A stretch of 64,000 nt of DNA from Microvirga sp. SRT01 (GTDB lineage Bacteria; Pseudomonadota; Alphaproteobacteria; Sphingomonadales; Sphingomonadaceae). Below are positions 9,498-17,428 of the stretch, in pieces. The DNA lies in the NCBI GenBank assembly GCA_018139225.1, contig JAGSNX010000003.1:558001-622000 (forward strand), read 5' to 3'. The notes under the pieces are model-generated. The model was given only the letters and a program-made list of their open reading frames with translations. It did not search any database and was not told the DNA's origin. The translations under genes and the position numbers were made by a program. Position 1 is the first letter of the stretch. Each line of letters starts with the position of its first letter.

Positions 9498-9839
9498 TCA
9501 ATCCTTCTTGGCGGTCAGGTGGGCGCTCAGATGCTTGTTCATTTCGAACATGCTGACGGACTTCTTGCCGAAAATCTTGGCCAGAGCGTCGTCGCCGTTG
9601 ATCTGGCGGCGGTCCTTGGTGTCCTGAAGGTCGTGCTTCTTGATATAGTCCCAGACCTTCTTGACGACCTCGCTGCGCGGCAGGTCGTCCTTGCCGACGA
9701 TTTCGGCGAGGTCGGGGGAGGGGGTGACGGGGGCGGTGATGCCGCCGCGCGCGCCGCCGGCGGGCTTGCCGGTCGCCTTGACCGTCTTCTCGGCGGCCTT
9801 GGTTTCGTCCTTGCCGCGCTTTTCTGCCGTGCGTGCCAT
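9498..9839 (-). CDS. SWIB/MDM2-domain protein
   Basis: This 113-residue protein has a Lys/Ala-rich N-terminal tail (about 1-40) followed by a SWIB/MDM2 fold (about 42-110) with the signatures LPRSEVVKKVWDYIKKH, INGDDALAKIFG and MFEMNKHLSAHL. SWIB domains are best known from eukaryotic chromatin remodellers. In bacteria they appear fused to topoisomerase I in chlamydiae and as small free proteins in alphaproteobacteria. The basic tail suggests nucleic-acid association, but the bacterial function is not established. The gene is divergent from nasT across 119 bases. Confidence 0.88.
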   Translation of the reverse strand: MARTAEKRGKDETKAAEKTVKATGKPAGGARGGITAPVTPSPDLAEIVGKDDLPRSEVVKKVWDYIKKHDLQDTKDRRQINGDDALAKIFGKKSVSMFEMNKHLSAHLTAKKD

Positions 9840-9958
9840 ATTCCAAGCCTTTCATTCGCAATGATTCAGGAGCGTAACGGCGTAGTCGCCACATGGCTCC
9901 CGACGATCCGCGGCGTCGTGCCGCTTGGTTTTCGGCCGCAGTGCAGCATAATGCCGGG

Positions 9959-10537
9959 ATGCGGATCGCTATCATCGACACCAGCACGACGCGCGCGGCG
10001 ATCATCTCCGACGGCCTGCGCGATGCGGGGCTCGGCGATCTGGTGCTGATCGATCCCGCCGGGCCGCTGCTCGCGCAACTGGAGGCGGCGCGGCCGGAAG
10101 TGGTGCTGGTCAATCTGGAGAATCCGAGCCGCGACGTCCTGGAGGACTTCTTCGCCATGTCGCGCGCGCTCGCCCGGCCGATCGCGATGTTCGTCGACCA
10201 GAGCGATGCGGAGTCGACGGCCGCCGCGGTCGATGCGGGCGTGTCGGCCTATATCGTCGACGGGCTGGCGAAGCAGCGGATCAAGCCGGTGCTCGATCTG
10301 GCGGTGCGGCGGTTTCAGGCCTTCGCGCGGCTTCAGAAAGAACTGGCGGAGGCGAAGAGCGCGCTGGCCGACCGGCAGGCGGTGGACCGCGCGAAAGCGA
10401 TCCTGATGAAGCGGCGCGGGCTGGACGAACCCGCCGCGTATGCGCTGTTGCGCAACCACGCGATGCAATCCAACCGGCGCATCGCGGAGATCGCGGAGGC
10501 GATCGTCACCAGCGACGCCCTGATGGGAGATTTGTGA
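9959..10537 (+). CDS. nasT: NasT: ANTAR-domain RNA-binding antiterminator for nitrate assimilation
   Basis: This 192-residue protein has an N-terminal receiver-like domain (1-120) and a C-terminal ANTAR domain (about 130-190) with the diagnostic DRAKAILMKRRGLDEPAAY and LRNHAM motifs. ANTAR domains bind paired hexaloop hairpins in nascent mRNA and prevent termination. Such hairpins lie downstream at 11826-11889. The residue where a receiver would carry its phosphorylated Asp reads Asn (VVLVNLENP), which fits the known NasT scheme of control by NasS binding instead of phosphorylation. I chose the ATG at 9959, which begins the receiver fold (MRIAIIDTS). nasS follows with a TGATG overlap. Confidence 0.9.
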   Translation: MRIAIIDTSTTRAAIISDGLRDAGLGDLVLIDPAGPLLAQLEAARPEVVLVNLENPSRDVLEDFFAMSRALARPIAMFVDQSDAESTAAAVDAGVSAYIVDGLAKQRIKPVLDLAVRRFQAFARLQKELAEAKSALADRQAVDRAKAILMKRRGLDEPAAYALLRNHAMQSNRRIAEIAEAIVTSDALMGDL

Positions 10538-11751
10538 TGGTCCGCATCGGTTTCCTGCCGCTCGTCGATGCCGCGCTGCCGATCCTGGCGCACGAACAGG
10601 GGTTTGCCGCCGCCGAGGGTGTGAACATCGAGCTGGTGCGCGACATGACCTGGGCGACGGTACGCGACCGGCTGCTCTATGGTCATACCGACGCGGCGCA
10701 TTTGATCGCGCCGCTGGCGATCGCCACCAGTCTGGGACGGGGACGGCCCGCCGTGCCGCTGAGCGTGCCGTTCGTGCTGGGGCTGAACGGGAATGCGGTG
10801 ACGCTGTCGACGGCACTCGCGGCGGCGGTCGAGCTGGGCGGGGGCGCGGACGAGGGGCTGGCCGATCCGGTGGTGCTGGGTGAGCGGTTGCGGACGGTGG
10901 CGGCGGAGCGAGCGGCGGCGGGAACGCGGCTGCGGTTCGGGGTGGTGCATCGCTATTCCAGCCATAATTACATGCTGCGATACTGGTTGGCGGCGGTGGG
11001 TATCCAGCCCGATCGCGACGTCGAGATCGTCGTGACCAGCCCGCCCTTTGCCGCCGATGCGCTGGCGGCGGGCGAGGTCGACGGCATCTGCGTCGGCGAG
11101 CCGTGGAACAGCATCGCGGTCGATCGCGGGGTCGGGCGGATCGCGATGGTCACCGCGCAGATCTGGCGGCGGGGCGTGGAGAAGGTGCTGGCGCTGCGGG
11201 CGGACACGGTGGCGGAGCGGGGCGACGAGGTCGCGGCGCTGATCCGCGCGCTGCACCGGGCCGCCGCGCATTTCGTCGCGCCGGATACGGCGGAGGACAG
11301 CGCGGCGATCCTGTCGCGCCCCGAATATTGCGATGCGCCGCCGGAGACGGTGCTGCGCGCGATCACCGACCGGGTGCGGCTGGCGCGCGATGCGGAGGCG
11401 CTGCACATCCCGGACTTCATGTTCCAGTACCGCGAGGCGGCGAACTTCCCGTGGCGCAGTCAGGCGGCGTGGCTCTATTCGCAGATGACGCGCTGGGACG
11501 GCACGCCGTTCTCCGCGGCGGAGGCGAAGGCGGCGGAGGGTGTGTTCCGGCCGGACCTGTACCGGGCGGCGCTGGCGGGATCGTCCGCGACGTTGCCGGG
11601 CGCGAGTTCGAAGATGGAGGGTTCGATCGGGGCGGCGACCGGTGTGGGCGCGACGCAGGGTCGGCTGATATTGGGGAGCGACCGGTTCTTCGACGGGCGG
11701 GCGTTCGATCCGGACGAGATACCGGCGTATCTTGACGGGTTGGCGGAGTAG
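10537..11751 (+). CDS. nasS: NasS: cytoplasmic nitrate/nitrite sensor
   Basis: This 404-residue protein is homologous to the nitrate-binding proteins NrtA/CmpA (IGFLPLVDAALPILAHEQG at the start, HRYSSHNYMLRYWL in the middle, GEPWNS later). It has no signal peptide, so it is the cytoplasmic sensor rather than a periplasmic transport protein. In characterised systems NasS holds NasT inactive until nitrate or nitrite binds. The start is either GTG at 10534 or ATG at 10537. I favour the ATG because of the TGATG overlap with nasT and the GGGAGA at 10525-10530. Confidence 0.9.
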   Translation: MVRIGFLPLVDAALPILAHEQGFAAAEGVNIELVRDMTWATVRDRLLYGHTDAAHLIAPLAIATSLGRGRPAVPLSVPFVLGLNGNAVTLSTALAAAVELGGGADEGLADPVVLGERLRTVAAERAAAGTRLRFGVVHRYSSHNYMLRYWLAAVGIQPDRDVEIVVTSPPFAADALAAGEVDGICVGEPWNSIAVDRGVGRIAMVTAQIWRRGVEKVLALRADTVAERGDEVAALIRALHRAAAHFVAPDTAEDSAAILSRPEYCDAPPETVLRAITDRVRLARDAEALHIPDFMFQYREAANFPWRSQAAWLYSQMTRWDGTPFSAAEAKAAEGVFRPDLYRAALAGSSATLPGASSKMEGSIGAATGVGATQGRLILGSDRFFDGRAFDPDEIPAYLDGLAE

Positions 11752-11756
11752 CGTTC

Positions 11757-11772
11757 CGGAACGCGGTTTGCT
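11757..11772 (+). promoter_or_regulatory. Possible sigma-54 (-24/-12) promoter for the nas operon
   Basis: The sequence CGGAAC, then five bases, then TTGCT (11757-11772) matches the layout TGGCAC-N5-TTGCW, with the invariant GG and GC ten bases apart. It lies six bases after the nasS stop, so a transcript would start near 11783, ahead of the ANTAR hairpins. Nitrogen-regulated nas operons often use sigma-54. The -24 half matches only four of six bases, so this is a candidate. Confidence 0.4.
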
Positions 11773-11825
11773 GCATGTGCGAAATGCACTTGCGCCAACC
11801 GTGCGAATCAGGCAGCTTTCGAATC

Positions 11826-11889
11826 GTCGGGCAATGATGCCGGACACGAAATCAACGCAGCGCCTTTCCAATGGGGGGCAGGCTCTGCG
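11826..11889 (+). ncRNA. ANTAR-target leader RNA: two hexaloop hairpins
   Basis: Hairpin 1 (11826-11845) has stem GTCGGGC/GCCGGAC with one G-G mismatch and the six-base loop AATGAT. Hairpin 2 (11856-11889) has a lower stem CGCAG/CTGCG, an upper stem interrupted by mismatches, and the six-base loop AATGGG. Both loops have A at position 1 and G at position 4, the known requirement for ANTAR-protein binding, and the hairpins are ten bases apart. The element lies between nasS and the nitrate transporter and just upstream of a strong terminator, so NasT is the expected ligand. Confidence 0.85.
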
Positions 11890-11892
11890 GCG

Positions 11893-11915
11893 ACGGATGG
11901 CGGTGACGCCTCCGT
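11893..11915 (+). promoter_or_regulatory. Additional leader hairpin
   Basis: ACGGA (11893-11897) pairs with TCCGT (11911-11915). Inside, after one bulged T, GGCG pairs with CGCC around a GTGA loop. It lies between the ANTAR hairpins and the terminator and may take part in switching, but no alternative fold is obvious by eye. Confidence 0.45.
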
Positions 11916-11926
11916 CAACGGCAACG

Positions 11927-11975
11927 AAGCCGCCAGGATGCAGCCAGTGATGGCCGCCGTCCTGGCGGCTTTTTC
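11927..11975 (+). terminator. Rho-independent terminator in the nas leader
   Basis: There is a perfect 12-bp inverted repeat, AAGCCGCCAGGA (11927-11938) and TCCTGGCGGCTT (11960-11971), followed by a T-rich run (TTTTTCTTTG). It sits 26 bases before the nitrate transporter start, so by default transcription would stop before the operon. This is the attenuator that NasT bound to the hairpins upstream would be expected to overcome. Confidence 0.9.
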
Positions 11976-12001
11976 TTTGTCTTGTCGCAAGGGGACGGCG
12001 C

Positions 12002-13240
12002 ATGGCCACGGCAATCTGGAACGACGACACGACGGACGACAAAACCGGTTTCTGGCAGAGCGGGCATACCCCGACGCTGATCGCCGCGTTCCTGTATTTC
12101 GACTTCGCCTTCATGGTGTGGGTGCTGCTCGGGCCACTCGCGCCGGAGATCGCGAAGACACTGATGCTGACGCCGGCCGAGAAGGGCCTGATGGTGGCGA
12201 CGCCGACGCTGGCGGGCGCGATCCTGCGCGTCGTCAACGGGTTGCTGGTCGACCGGATCGGGCCGAAGAAATCCGGCGCGATCAGCCAGATCATCGTCAT
12301 CGTCGGCCTGTTCGTCGCCTGGGCGATGGGCGTGAACAGCTTCGGCGGGACGCTGGCGCTGGGTGTCATCCTCGGCTTCGCCGGAGCGAGCTTCGCGATC
12401 GCGCTGCCGCTCGCCAGCCGCTGGTATCCGCCGGAGCATCAGGGCAAGGCGATGGGCCTCGCCGGCATGGGCAATTCGGGCACCGTGCTGGCGGCGCTGT
12501 TCGCCCCCGCGCTGGCCAAGCTGTTCGGGTGGAACGCGGTGCTGGGCCTCGCCTGCATCCCGCTGACGCTGGTGTTCGTCGCGTACATGATGATGGCGAA
12601 GGATGCGCCGAACGCGCCCGCGCCGAAGAGTCTGGCCCAGTATCTGACGCCGCTGAAGACCGCGGACGCGTGGTCGCTGATGGGGTTCTATGCGGTGACG
12701 TTCGGCGGGTTCGTCGGGCTGGCCGCCAGCCTGCCGATCTATTTCACCGACCGGTTCGGGCTGACGACGATCCAGGCGGGCTACTGCACGGCGGCGTGCG
12801 TGTTCGCCGGATCGCTGGTGCGGCCGATGGGCGGGGCGCTGGCGGATGCGATCGGCGGGGTGAAGGCGCTGACCGCAGTGTTCGTCGTTGCCGCTCTGGC
12901 GCTGGCGGGGGTGTCGCTGGCGGGATCGGTCGAGGCGGCGCTGGCGCTGTTCGTCTGCGCGATGCTGGCGCTGGGTACCGGCAATGGCGCGGTGTTCCAG
13001 CTGGTGCCGCAGCGGTTCGCGGCGGAGATCGGCGTGATGACCGGGCTGGTCGGGTTCGCGGGCGGCATTGGCGGCTTCTATCTCGCGTCGTCGCTGGGGA
13101 TCGCCAAGCAACTGACGGGCAGCTTTTCGTCGGGGTTCCTGATCTTCGCGGGGCTGGCGCTGGTGGCGCTGGCGGGGCTGACCCTGGTCAAAAGCGGCTG
13201 GCGCGCGCGCTGGGGTGCCGCCGATGGCGTGCGGATCTGA
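12002..13240 (+). CDS. narK: Nitrate/nitrite MFS transporter (NarK/NasA type)
   Basis: This 412-residue, 12-helix major facilitator has the nitrate signature GMGNSGTVLAALF after helix 4 and the second nitrate signature GLVGFAGGIGGF near helix 10-11. It imports nitrate, by proton symport or nitrite exchange, into the cytoplasm for assimilation. AAGGGGAC precedes the ATG. It is the first gene behind the attenuator, and the next gene begins one base after its stop. Confidence 0.92.
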   Translation: MATAIWNDDTTDDKTGFWQSGHTPTLIAAFLYFDFAFMVWVLLGPLAPEIAKTLMLTPAEKGLMVATPTLAGAILRVVNGLLVDRIGPKKSGAISQIIVIVGLFVAWAMGVNSFGGTLALGVILGFAGASFAIALPLASRWYPPEHQGKAMGLAGMGNSGTVLAALFAPALAKLFGWNAVLGLACIPLTLVFVAYMMMAKDAPNAPAPKSLAQYLTPLKTADAWSLMGFYAVTFGGFVGLAASLPIYFTDRFGLTTIQAGYCTAACVFAGSLVRPMGGALADAIGGVKALTAVFVVAALALAGVSLAGSVEAALALFVCAMLALGTGNGAVFQLVPQRFAAEIGVMTGLVGFAGGIGGFYLASSLGIAKQLTGSFSSGFLIFAGLALVALAGLTLVKSGWRARWGAADGVRI

Positions 13241-13241
13241 C

Positions 13242-14441
13242 ATGCGCCGCGTCATCGCTTTCTCCCTGATCGTCGTCGGTGCCGCCCCGGCTGCGGCGCA
13301 GACGATCGCGCCGCTGGTCGATGTTCGTATCCGTCACGAGCATGTCGATCAGGCGGGGCTCCCCGGCGACGCCGATGCGGTGACGACGCGGGTGCGGGCG
13401 GGCGTGCAGGTCAGCGACGGGCCGTGGTCGGCACTGGCGGAGGCGCAGGGCAATGTCGCGATCGTCGGACGTTACTATGACGGGCTGAGCGGACCGGCCA
13501 CGCGCCGCCCGCTGGTCGCCGATCCCGAGAGCATCGGCCTCTACCGCGCGCAGGTGCAGTATCGCAGCGCGCCGCTGACGGTGACGGCGGGTCGGCAGCG
13601 CATCCAGTTGGACGACGAACGCTTCGTGGGCGCGGCGGCGATCCGCAACAACGGCCAGACCTTCGATGCCGTGCGCGCCGAGATCGTGCCGGTGAAGGGC
13701 GTGAAGGCGGACGTGACCTATGCCTGGAGCGTGCGCACGATCTGGGGCATCGACGGGTTCGGCGCACGGCCGCAGGCGGTCGGCGGCGACAATGTCTTCG
13801 CGACTTTGGGCTGGGCGTCGCCGGTCGGGACGTTGACGGGCTTCGCCTATCTGGTCGATCAGGACGAGCGCGCGGTGCAGGGCTATCGCCTGTCAAGCCA
13901 GAGCTACGGCGTGCGGCTGGCGGGATCGCGCAAGATCGGCAAGGCGACCGTGGCGTGGCAGGCGAGCCATGCGCGGCAGTCCGACTATAACCGCAACCCC
14001 AACGACTATCGCGCCGATTACTGGCTGGCCGATGTCGCGGTCGACCTCGCCGGGCCGAAGCTGGGTGCGGGGTATGAGATGCTGGGTGCCGACCGCGGCA
14101 CAGCGCTGACCAGTTTCCAGACGCCGCTGTCGTCGATCTTCAAGTTCCAGGGCTGGGCCGACAAGTTCATCACCACGCCGCCCGACGGCATCCGCGACCT
14201 GTATGCGAGCGCCGGCTGGGGCTGGACGCAAATCGGCGCGCTGAAGGGCGTGTCGGTGCAGGCGATCTACCACCGGTTCGAGAGCGACCGGCTGGTCCGC
14301 CATTACGGCAACGAGATCGACCTGCTCGCGAGCGCCAGGATCGGCCGCACCACCGCGAGCGTCCGCTACGCCGATTACGATGCGGATCGCTTCGCCACGA
14401 ATAGCCGCAAACTCTGGCTCCAACTGGACTGGACGATATGA
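13242..14441 (+). CDS. Alginate-export (AlgE-like) family outer-membrane beta-barrel
   Basis: This 399-residue protein has a signal peptide (MRRVIAFSLIVV, cleavage near AAAQ), then alternating amphipathic strands, an aromatic C-terminal strand (KLWLQLDWTI) and the family hallmarks GRQRIQLDDERFVG and GGDNVF. Such proteins are 16-18-strand porins. The position inside the nas operon, one base after narK and with its stop overlapping nirB, suggests an outer-membrane pore for nitrate or nitrite. Alginate export is unlikely because no alginate genes are near. The start is the ATG at 13242. Confidence 0.85.
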   Translation: MRRVIAFSLIVVGAAPAAAQTIAPLVDVRIRHEHVDQAGLPGDADAVTTRVRAGVQVSDGPWSALAEAQGNVAIVGRYYDGLSGPATRRPLVADPESIGLYRAQVQYRSAPLTVTAGRQRIQLDDERFVGAAAIRNNGQTFDAVRAEIVPVKGVKADVTYAWSVRTIWGIDGFGARPQAVGGDNVFATLGWASPVGTLTGFAYLVDQDERAVQGYRLSSQSYGVRLAGSRKIGKATVAWQASHARQSDYNRNPNDYRADYWLADVAVDLAGPKLGAGYEMLGADRGTALTSFQTPLSSIFKFQGWADKFITTPPDGIRDLYASAGWGWTQIGALKGVSVQAIYHRFESDRLVRHYGNEIDLLASARIGRTTASVRYADYDADRFATNSRKLWLQLDWTI

Positions 14442-16906
14442 CTGACATTCGCGAACATCTGGTCGTGGTGGGCAACGGCATGGCCGGTTGCCGCGCCGTC
14501 GAGGAACTGATCGCGCGCGATCCGCACCGGTATCGCGTGACGATCTTCGGTGCCGAACCGCACGTGAACTACAACCGCATCATGCTGTCGCCGGTGCTGG
14601 CGGGCGAGAAGACGTTCGACGAGATCGTCATCAACGATGCCGCCTGGTACGTGTCGAACGCGATCGAGCTGATATCAAGCGATCCGGTGCAGGCGATCGA
14701 CCGCGTGGCGAAGACGGTGACGGCGCGGTCGGGCCGCAGCGTGTCGTACGACAAATTGCTGATCGCGACCGGGTCCGATCCGTTCATCATCCCGGTGCCG
14801 GGCAAGGACCTGCCCGGCGTCATCAGCTTCCGCGACATGGCGGATGTCGACCATATGCTCGCGGCGGCGGGAGCCGGCGGCGATGCGGTGGTGATCGGCG
14901 GTGGCTTGCTCGGGCTGGAGGCGGCGCATGGCCTCACGCTGCGCGGTATGAAGGTCACCGTCATCCACCTGATGCCGACGCTGATGGAGCGGCAGCTGGA
15001 CGAGGCAGCGGGATGGCTGCTGAAGTCGGCGCTGGAGGCGCGCGGGCAGACGATCCTGACCGAGGCGCACACCGCCGCGATCGTCGGCGACGGCAAGGTC
15101 GAGGGCGTCGCGCTGAAGGACGGGACGGTGATCCCCGCCAGCCTCGTCGTGATGGCGGTCGGCATCCGGCCTTCGGTGGCGCTGGCGCGGGATGCGGGAC
15201 TGGAGATCGGGCGCGGGATCAAGGTGGACGACCATATGGTCACGTCCGATCCGTCGATCCTCGCTGTCGGAGAGTGCGTCGAGCATGATGGCAACGTCTA
15301 CGGGCTCGTCGCGCCGCTTTGGGATATGTGCCGCGCGCTCGCCGATGGGCTGGTCGAGAGGCACAGCGGGTATCGCGGCTCGGTCACGTCGACCAAGCTC
15401 AAGGTCGCGGGGCTGGACGTGTTCTCGGCGGGCGATTTCTCGGGCGGCGACGGCGCGGAGGACATCGTGCTGCGCGATGCCAGTCGCGGTGTCTACAAGC
15501 GCGTGGTGGTGCGCGGCGACAGGGTGGTCGGCGCGGTGCTGTACGGCGATACGGCGGACGGCGGCTGGTATTTCGACCTGCTGAAACGCGAGGAGGACGT
15601 GTCGGCGATCCGCGACATGCTGATCTTCGGACAAGCCTTCGCCTCGGGAGGAGGCGCGGCGGACCCTAAGGCGGCCGTTGCGGCGCTCTCCGACGAGACG
15701 GAGATCTGCGGCTGCAACGGCGTCACCAAGGGCAAGGTCGTCGCGTGCATCGGCGCGGGCAACACCACGCTGGATGCGGTGCGCGCCACCTGCAAGGCGT
15801 CGGCGTCGTGCGGGTCGTGCACCGGGCTGGTCGAGACGCTGCTGGCGGTGACGCTGGGCGACGATTACTCGGGCGAGCGTACCGTGAAGACGATGTGCAA
15901 ATGCACCAGCTTCGGCCACGACGACGTGCGGCGCGAGATCGTCGCGCAGGATATGCGCTCGATCCCGGAGGTGATGCAGAAGCTGACGTGGAGCACGCCG
16001 GACGGCTGTTCGTCGTGCCGGCCGGCGCTGAATTACTATCTGCTCTGCGCGCTGCCGGGCGAGTATAAGGACGACCAGCAGAGCCGCTTCGTCAACGAAC
16101 GGCTGCACGCCAACATCCAGAAGGACGGCACCTATTCGGTGGTGCCGCGGATGTGGGGCGGGCTCACCTCACCCAAGGAACTGCGCGCGATCGCCGATGT
16201 GGTCGAGAAGTTCGACGCGCCGATGGTCAAGGTCACGGGCGGCCAGCGGCTCGATATCTTCGGGATCAAGAAGGAGGATCTGCCCGCAGTGTGGGCGGAC
16301 CTCAACGCCGCCGGGATGGTCAGCGGCCATGCGTACGGCAAGTCGCTGCGCACGGTGAAGACCTGTGTCGGGAGCGAATGGTGCCGCTTCGGGACGCAGG
16401 ATTCGACCGGGCTGGGCGTGAAGGTCGAGCGCATGACCTGGGGGTCGTGGATGCCGCACAAGTTCAAGATCGCGGTCAGCGGCTGCCCGCGCAATTGCGC
16501 CGAGGCGACGATCAAGGACTTCGGCGTGGTCTGCGTCGACAGCGGTTACGAGCTGCACGTCGGCGGCAATGGCGGCATCAAGGTCCGCGCCACCGACTTC
16601 CTTTGCAAGGTCACGACCGAGGAAGAGGCGATGCATTATTGCGCCGCCTTCATCCAGTTGTACCGCGAGGAGGCGCGCTATCTGGAGCGCACCGCGCCGT
16701 GGATCGAGCGGATCGGGGTCGAGTATATCCGCGAACGCATCGCCGATGACGCCGAGGGCCGCGACGCGCTGGCTGCCCGGTTCCGCTATTCGCAGACGTT
16801 CATGCAGGACGACCCCTGGGCCGCCCGCGCCGCCGGTGACGCCCGCGAGCAGCACGCGCCGATGGCGGTCTTCACGCCCATCGATGCAGCGAGGGAAATG
16901 GCATGA
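14438..16906 (+). CDS. nirB: Assimilatory NAD(P)H-nitrite reductase, large subunit
   Basis: This 822-residue enzyme reduces nitrite to ammonium in the cytoplasm. Domains in order: FAD- and NAD(P)H-binding domains (GNGMAGCRAVEEL at 12-24, GGGLLGLEAAHGL near 155), a BFD-like [2Fe-2S] domain (CGCNGVTKG and CGSC, about 424-461), then ferredoxin-like and sirohaem/[4Fe-4S] domains with TCVGSEWCRFG and GCPRNCAEA (about 642-685). All cluster cysteines are present and the length is normal. It overlaps both neighbours by ATGA. Its sirohaem needs the methyltransferase encoded at the end of this operon. Confidence 0.95.
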   Translation: MTDIREHLVVVGNGMAGCRAVEELIARDPHRYRVTIFGAEPHVNYNRIMLSPVLAGEKTFDEIVINDAAWYVSNAIELISSDPVQAIDRVAKTVTARSGRSVSYDKLLIATGSDPFIIPVPGKDLPGVISFRDMADVDHMLAAAGAGGDAVVIGGGLLGLEAAHGLTLRGMKVTVIHLMPTLMERQLDEAAGWLLKSALEARGQTILTEAHTAAIVGDGKVEGVALKDGTVIPASLVVMAVGIRPSVALARDAGLEIGRGIKVDDHMVTSDPSILAVGECVEHDGNVYGLVAPLWDMCRALADGLVERHSGYRGSVTSTKLKVAGLDVFSAGDFSGGDGAEDIVLRDASRGVYKRVVVRGDRVVGAVLYGDTADGGWYFDLLKREEDVSAIRDMLIFGQAFASGGGAADPKAAVAALSDETEICGCNGVTKGKVVACIGAGNTTLDAVRATCKASASCGSCTGLVETLLAVTLGDDYSGERTVKTMCKCTSFGHDDVRREIVAQDMRSIPEVMQKLTWSTPDGCSSCRPALNYYLLCALPGEYKDDQQSRFVNERLHANIQKDGTYSVVPRMWGGLTSPKELRAIADVVEKFDAPMVKVTGGQRLDIFGIKKEDLPAVWADLNAAGMVSGHAYGKSLRTVKTCVGSEWCRFGTQDSTGLGVKVERMTWGSWMPHKFKIAVSGCPRNCAEATIKDFGVVCVDSGYELHVGGNGGIKVRATDFLCKVTTEEEAMHYCAAFIQLYREEARYLERTAPWIERIGVEYIRERIADDAEGRDALAARFRYSQTFMQDDPWAARAAGDAREQHAPMAVFTPIDAAREMA

Positions 16907-17241
16907 TCGGCGAATGGCTCGACATCGGCTGGGTCGATGAAATCCCCGTCCGCGGCAGCCGCACCGTACAGGTGACCGGCGGCGACGACATCGCGGTGTT
17001 CCGCACCGGCGACGGCAAGGTCTTCGCGTTGCTCGACCGGTGTCCGCACAAGCATGGGCGGTTGTCGCAGGGGATCGTGCACGGCGGCGCGGTGGCGTGT
17101 CCGCTGCATAACTGGCGCATCTCGCTGACGACGGGTGAGGCGCTGGGCGAGGACAAGGGGTGTACGCCGGTGGTACCGGTGAAGGTGTCCGCGGGGCGGG
17201 TGCTGATCTGCCGGACCAGCGTGCTGAAGGCGGCGGCGTGA
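16903..17241 (+). CDS. nirD: Nitrite reductase small subunit, Rieske type
   Basis: This 112-residue protein has a Rieske-like [2Fe-2S] site: Cys47 and His49 (CPHKHGR) and Cys66 and His69 (CPLHNW). NirD partners NirB. In Paracoccus the homologous protein (NasG) also serves the nitrate reductase as an electron carrier, which may apply here because no separate diaphorase or ferredoxin gene is in the operon. It starts within the nirB stop (ATGA). It is followed by a 187-base repeat cluster that separates it from nasC. Confidence 0.92.
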   Translation: MIGEWLDIGWVDEIPVRGSRTVQVTGGDDIAVFRTGDGKVFALLDRCPHKHGRLSQGIVHGGAVACPLHNWRISLTTGEALGEDKGCTPVVPVKVSAGRVLICRTSVLKAAA

Positions 17242-17265
17242 TGCTGCGGGGCTTCCAAAGAAAAG

Positions 17266-17426
17266 CCCCTCCCCTTCAGGGGAGGGGTTGGGGGTGGGGT
17301 GGTGTCTCACCGAGATCAGCGCTCGCGGACAGGCCCCACCCCAACCCAGCGTCGGGTCGGTCAGGCTCCCAGCCTGACCTGAACCGCGCGGGGCGCGGTT
17401 CACCCGACGCTCCTGAAGGGGAGGGG
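17266..17426. repeat. Composite palindromic repeat between nirD and nasC
   Basis: The left hairpin is CCCCTCCCC (17266-17274), TTCA, GGGGAGGGG (17279-17287). The right end is the second copy, ending GGGGAGGGG (17418-17426). It matches the composite at 9314-9412, except that the right-hand hairpin is interrupted by a 64-bp foreign palindrome (17348-17411). The last G-rich arm lies two bases before the nasC start codon. Confidence 0.8.
17348..17411. repeat. 64-bp cloverleaf-like palindromic element nested in another repeat
   Basis: Terminal inverted repeats AGCGTCGGGT (17348-17357) and ACCCGACGCT (17402-17411) are perfect. Inside are two further perfect hairpins, each with a three-base loop: GGTCAGGCT/AGCCTGACC (17359-17379) and GAACCGCGC/GCGCGGTTC (17381-17401). 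The element interrupts the sequence aaccc-ctc-cctgaagggg seen intact at 9389-9407, replacing only three bases. It is therefore an insertion, REPIN- or MITE-like, with no coding capacity. Confidence 0.8.
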
Positions 17427-17428
17427 CT

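Noticed and set aside
11777..11804. NtrC sites GTGC/GCAC around the nas promoter
   Set aside because: The half-sites have the wrong orientation (GTGC-N5-GCAC) or spacing (GCAC-N11-GTGC) and lie downstream of the promoter candidate.
13242..14441. Alginate export function
   Set aside because: No alginate genes are present; the operon context is nitrate assimilation.
17348..17411. Possible tRNA because of the cloverleaf-like fold
   Set aside because: It is only 64 bp, the loops have three bases, there is no anticodon loop, T-loop or acceptor-end pattern. It is better explained as an inserted palindrome.
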